A stretch of DNA of 6,182 bases from contig JAUZEI010000100.1 in NCBI GenBank assembly GCA_030839105.1, positions 1-6,182 of the forward strand. The letters are read 5' to 3'. The stretch's first letter is position 1. Each line of letters starts with the position of its first letter. The translations under genes and the position numbers were made by a program. The notes under the pieces were generated by a model. It ran no database searches and was not told the origin of the DNA. It saw nothing but the letters and a program-made list of their open reading frames with translations. The DNA comes from Actinomycetota bacterium (GTDB taxonomy: Bacteria > Actinomycetota > Acidimicrobiia > IMCC26256 > PALSA-610). This document shows positions 5,801 through 6,182 of this stretch, one piece after another.

Positions 5801-6182
5801 TGCCGTGCGCTGTCCACTGATAGGTCCAATTGTTCGTACCGGTCGCGGGATGCCAGGTCGTGCCGCCGTCGGTGGAGACCTCGACCCCGGCCACGGCTCC
5901 CCCGCCCGAGTCGGTTGCGGTACCGGAGATCGTGACGGGCGTACCGTCAGCCAGGCTCGCACCCGCGGCCGGGCTCGTGATCGTCGACGTGGGCGCGGTG
6001 ACGTCACTCGACGCGGTTGCGGCCACGAGACCGCTGATCAGGGTCGAGGGCTGCGCGTGCATGTCGGCGAAGAGGTTGACGGTCGCCTGTTGCATATTGC
6101 GGTCGACCGGCTTGCGCGGCGGATTGACGGAGTCGAGACCCCACGCCCATTGCACGGTGCCGGCTCCGAAGACCAACGCGCC
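2841..6182 (-). CDS. Very large modular exported protein: DMFA2_C-like, Ig, DUF4082, FN3 x2, A-R-R-A block (N-terminus outside window)
   Basis: The frame is open to the window end. The first visible residues, GALVFGAGTVQWAWGLD, are internal to a domain, and the in-frame TTG at 6176 is a Leu codon, not a start. 1113 residues are visible, numbered here from the first visible one. 1-59: end of a domain like the C-terminal region of the N,N-dimethylformamidase beta subunit. 63-150: Ig-like (TSPAAGASLADGTPVTISG, then VSTDGGTTWHPA). 157-159: CPC before the next domain. 160-325: DUF4082 (VRFYKS, GTHTADLW, TGESASGWQQ, NYWVDVVYS). 332-425 and 429-522: two FN3 repeats. 528-728 and 909-1110: two copies of module A. 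737-817 and 822-902: two Ig-like repeats R. It is rich in Ser, Thr, Ala, Gly and Val and poor in Lys and Cys, as in secreted surface proteins. It ends at VEVLAS with no LPXTG motif, membrane helix or dockerin, so release or non-covalent wall binding is likelier than sortase anchoring. Similar large actinobacterial and chloroflexal proteins are known, but their role is not. Signal peptide and any catalytic part lie outside the window. Confidence 0.93.
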   Translation of the reverse strand, partial: GALVFGAGTVQWAWGLDSVNPPRKPVDRNMQQATVNLFADMHAQPSTLISGLVAATASSDVTAPTSTITSPAAGASLADGTPVTISGTATDSGGGAVAGVEVSTDGGTTWHPATGTNNWTYQWTAHGSPSTVIRTRASDDSANVEAPRAGNTANVSCPCSIWAPTTVPTNVDSNDGRAIEVGARFTSDTAGFIRSVRFYKSVTNTGTHTADLWNSAGQLLGTATFTGESASGWQQANFTSPIAIAANTTYIASYFAPSGHYSEAGGYFYGPPAQPDFLAPVDSRPLHALHSTPGAPNGLYKYSGSPTFPTNTFNAENYWVDVVYSPSGGPIPVPGAPSSVVATARQAAADVSWSAPSTGGAPTAYAVTPFVGGVAQATVTVSGSPPATSVTVGNLTNGTSYTFTVTAANATGSSGPSAPSNAVVPMPPPAPGAPTNVTATAGSGLASVSWSAPTAGGAPASYAVTPFIGTTAQPPTTVTGSPPSTSTVVNGLTNGTTYTFTVVASNSVGSSAPSSPSNTVTPSPTPPIAVERTVSADGVGTVSTPAFSTSLVGDLVVAFVSADGPASSTTATSVTGSGLTWTLDQRGNSQAGTTEVWHANASTALTNAVVTATSSSGLDISITVVAFNGASGIGAHVSAGARTGASSATLTTAGSGSLVYAVGNDYDRASARTTGAGESIVHQWVDTVSGDTFWVQSANAPTGSPGSSVTMDDTAPTADRWNLTAVEIRRPPGATTSPQSITFGALANATTAQSPVAVFATASSGLPVSFSSLTASVCSVAGSSVSLLGTGVCTIQADQAGNANFDPAAPVQQSFSVVSGPGAQTITFSPIADATLGQSPLVANATASSGLPVSFSSLTTSVCTVSGASVSLLTPGTCTIQADQAGNASYNSAPSVQQSFAITATAGGIVLDQTMFKDAKGVATTATFSTAAAGELLVAFVGSDGPTAGGQTMTVTGAGLTWTLVKRTNARPGDAEIWWARAGGTLSNVSVTSTPGVTGFDQSLTVVAFRGASGIGVTGTANAATGAPSVSLTTTRTSSWVFGVGNDWDRAGARTVGPGQTMVHQWVDSTSGDTYWTQSTSAPTPASGTAVAISDTAPTADRWNLTSVEVLAS
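2853..3458 (-). repeat. Module A, copy 2 (uncharacterised beta-rich domain)
   Basis: Encodes 202 residues (909-1110), only one residue longer than copy 1 and about half identical to it by eye. It carries the same ordered blocks, ending DTAPTADRWNLTSVEV, and the protein stops three residues later. The copy therefore forms the extreme C-terminus, with no anchor after it. Confidence 0.75.
3477..3719 (-). repeat. Ig-like repeat R, copy 2
   Basis: Encodes 81 residues (822-902): TITFSPIADATLGQSP, ASSGLPVSFSSLTTSVC, SLLTPGTCTIQADQAGN, QQSFAI. Cysteines 863 and 878 keep the same 15-residue spacing as in copy 1. It is separated from copy 1 by four residues. Confidence 0.8.
3732..3974 (-). repeat. Ig-like repeat R, copy 1
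   Basis: Encodes 81 residues (737-817): SITFGALANAT, ASSGLPVSFSSLTASVC, SLLGTGVCTIQADQAGN, QQSFSV. Cysteines 778 and 793 are 15 residues apart and could form a disulfide. By my count 53 of 81 positions match copy 2 without gaps. This is a common bacterial Ig-like repeat of secreted proteins. Confidence 0.8.
3999..4601 (-). repeat. Module A, copy 1 (uncharacterised beta-rich domain)
   Basis: Encodes 201 residues (528-728). It shares with copy 2 the blocks GDLVVAFVSADGP / GELLVAFVGSDGP, GLTWTL, TEVWHA / AEIWWA, TVVAF.GASGIG, VGNDYDRA / VGNDWDRA, VHQWVD..SGDT.W and DTAPTADRWNLT. Alternating hydrophobic strands and Gly/Ser turns suggest a beta sandwich. Conserved Trp, Asp, His and Arg residues could form a binding or metal site. 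I know the pattern from other large secreted proteins but no function for it. Confidence 0.75.
4617..4898 (-). repeat. Fibronectin type III repeat 2
   Basis: Encodes 94 residues (429-522) with the same landmarks as repeat 1: PGAPTNVTATA, ASVSWSAP, GGAPASYAVTPF, GSPPST and GLTNGTTYTFTVVASNSVG. A proline-rich linker (PMPPPAPG) joins the two. Equal length and shared blocks indicate a tandem duplication. Confidence 0.85.
4908..5189 (-). repeat. Fibronectin type III repeat 1
   Basis: Encodes 94 residues (332-425). The FN3 signature is clear: PGAPSSVVATA at the start, ADVSWSAP with the core Trp, GGAPTAYAVTP, and the closing NLTNGTSYTFTVTAANATG. It is closely similar to the next repeat and of equal length. 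Likely a spacer or a surface-polymer-binding module. Confidence 0.85.
5208..5705 (-). other. DUF4082 domain
   Basis: Encodes visible residues 160-325. Hallmarks seen are SIWAPTTVPTNVDSNDGRA, IEVGARF, FIRSVRFYKS, NTGTHTADLWNSAGQLL, FTGESASGWQQANF, TTYIASYFAPSGHYSEAGGY, PLHAL and NYWVDVVYS. The domain looks complete. DUF4082 is a beta-rich extracellular domain of unknown function; the pattern of conserved aromatic residues suggests a carbohydrate-binding-like jelly roll, which is inference. Two cysteines (157 and 159) sit just before it and recur at this junction in relatives as I recall them. Confidence 0.85.
5733..5996 (-). other. Ig-like domain
   Basis: Encodes visible residues 63-150, beginning APTSTITSPAAGASLADG, a typical opening of bacterial Ig-like domains, followed by VTISGTATDSGGG and VEVSTDGGTTWHPA. 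The closing WTAHGSPSTVIRTRASDDS is the usual last strand pair. It probably acts as a rigid spacer between the N-terminal enzyme-like domain and DUF4082. Confidence 0.7.
6006..6182 (-). other. Tail of an N,N-dimethylformamidase beta-subunit-like domain
   Basis: The visible residues 1-59 include VFGAGTVQWAWGLD and, after a short loop, NMQQATVNLFADM. This pattern closes the DMFA2_C-type domain in large proteins that continue with Ig, DUF4082 and FN3 modules. In true dimethylformamidase the large subunit holds the mononuclear iron site; almost all of that region would be upstream of this window, so activity cannot be judged. The assignment rests on recalled family patterns. Confidence 0.6.

Noticed and set aside
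6174..6176. TTG at 6176 as the start of the large protein
   Set aside because: It is an internal Leu codon of an open frame inside a conserved domain motif; the frame continues past the window end.

Overview
The window is a high-GC stretch of bacterial chromosome with G/C-rich third codon positions. It holds four protein genes and almost no spare DNA. Composition, an apparently leaderless start and the gene families suggest an actinomycete-type bacterium, possibly in or near Acidimicrobiia; this is inference, as no marker gene fixes the taxon. No RNA gene, mobile element, CRISPR array or integration site was seen. The three gaps between genes are 46, 61 and 51 bases.

Layout: (1) 1-1488, minus strand: nadE, glutamine-dependent NAD+ synthetase, cut by the window start before its C-terminus. 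(2) 1489-1534: a short divergent intergenic region with a good TANNNT-type -10 box placed for a leaderless nadE transcript. (3) 1535-2083, plus strand: a small class I SAM-dependent methyltransferase. (4) 2145-2789, plus strand: an uncharacterised multi-pass membrane protein behind a strong Shine-Dalgarno site, probably co-transcribed with the methyltransferase. (5) 2790-2840: convergent gap with a perfect 9-bp hairpin, probably a shared terminator. (6) 2841-6182, minus strand: the C-terminal 1113 residues of a very large, almost certainly exported modular protein whose N-terminus lies beyond the window end.

The large protein is the accessory-type part of the window. In order it shows the end of an N,N-dimethylformamidase beta-subunit-like domain, an Ig-like domain, a DUF4082 domain, two fibronectin type III repeats, and a symmetrical block A1-R1-R2-A2. 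In that block two copies of an approximately 200-residue module (A) flank two near-identical 81-residue Ig-like repeats (R). I do not know a function for module A, and it is the best candidate here for something undescribed. The other genes are NAD biosynthesis and general cellular functions; nothing shows that the four genes work together in one pathway.
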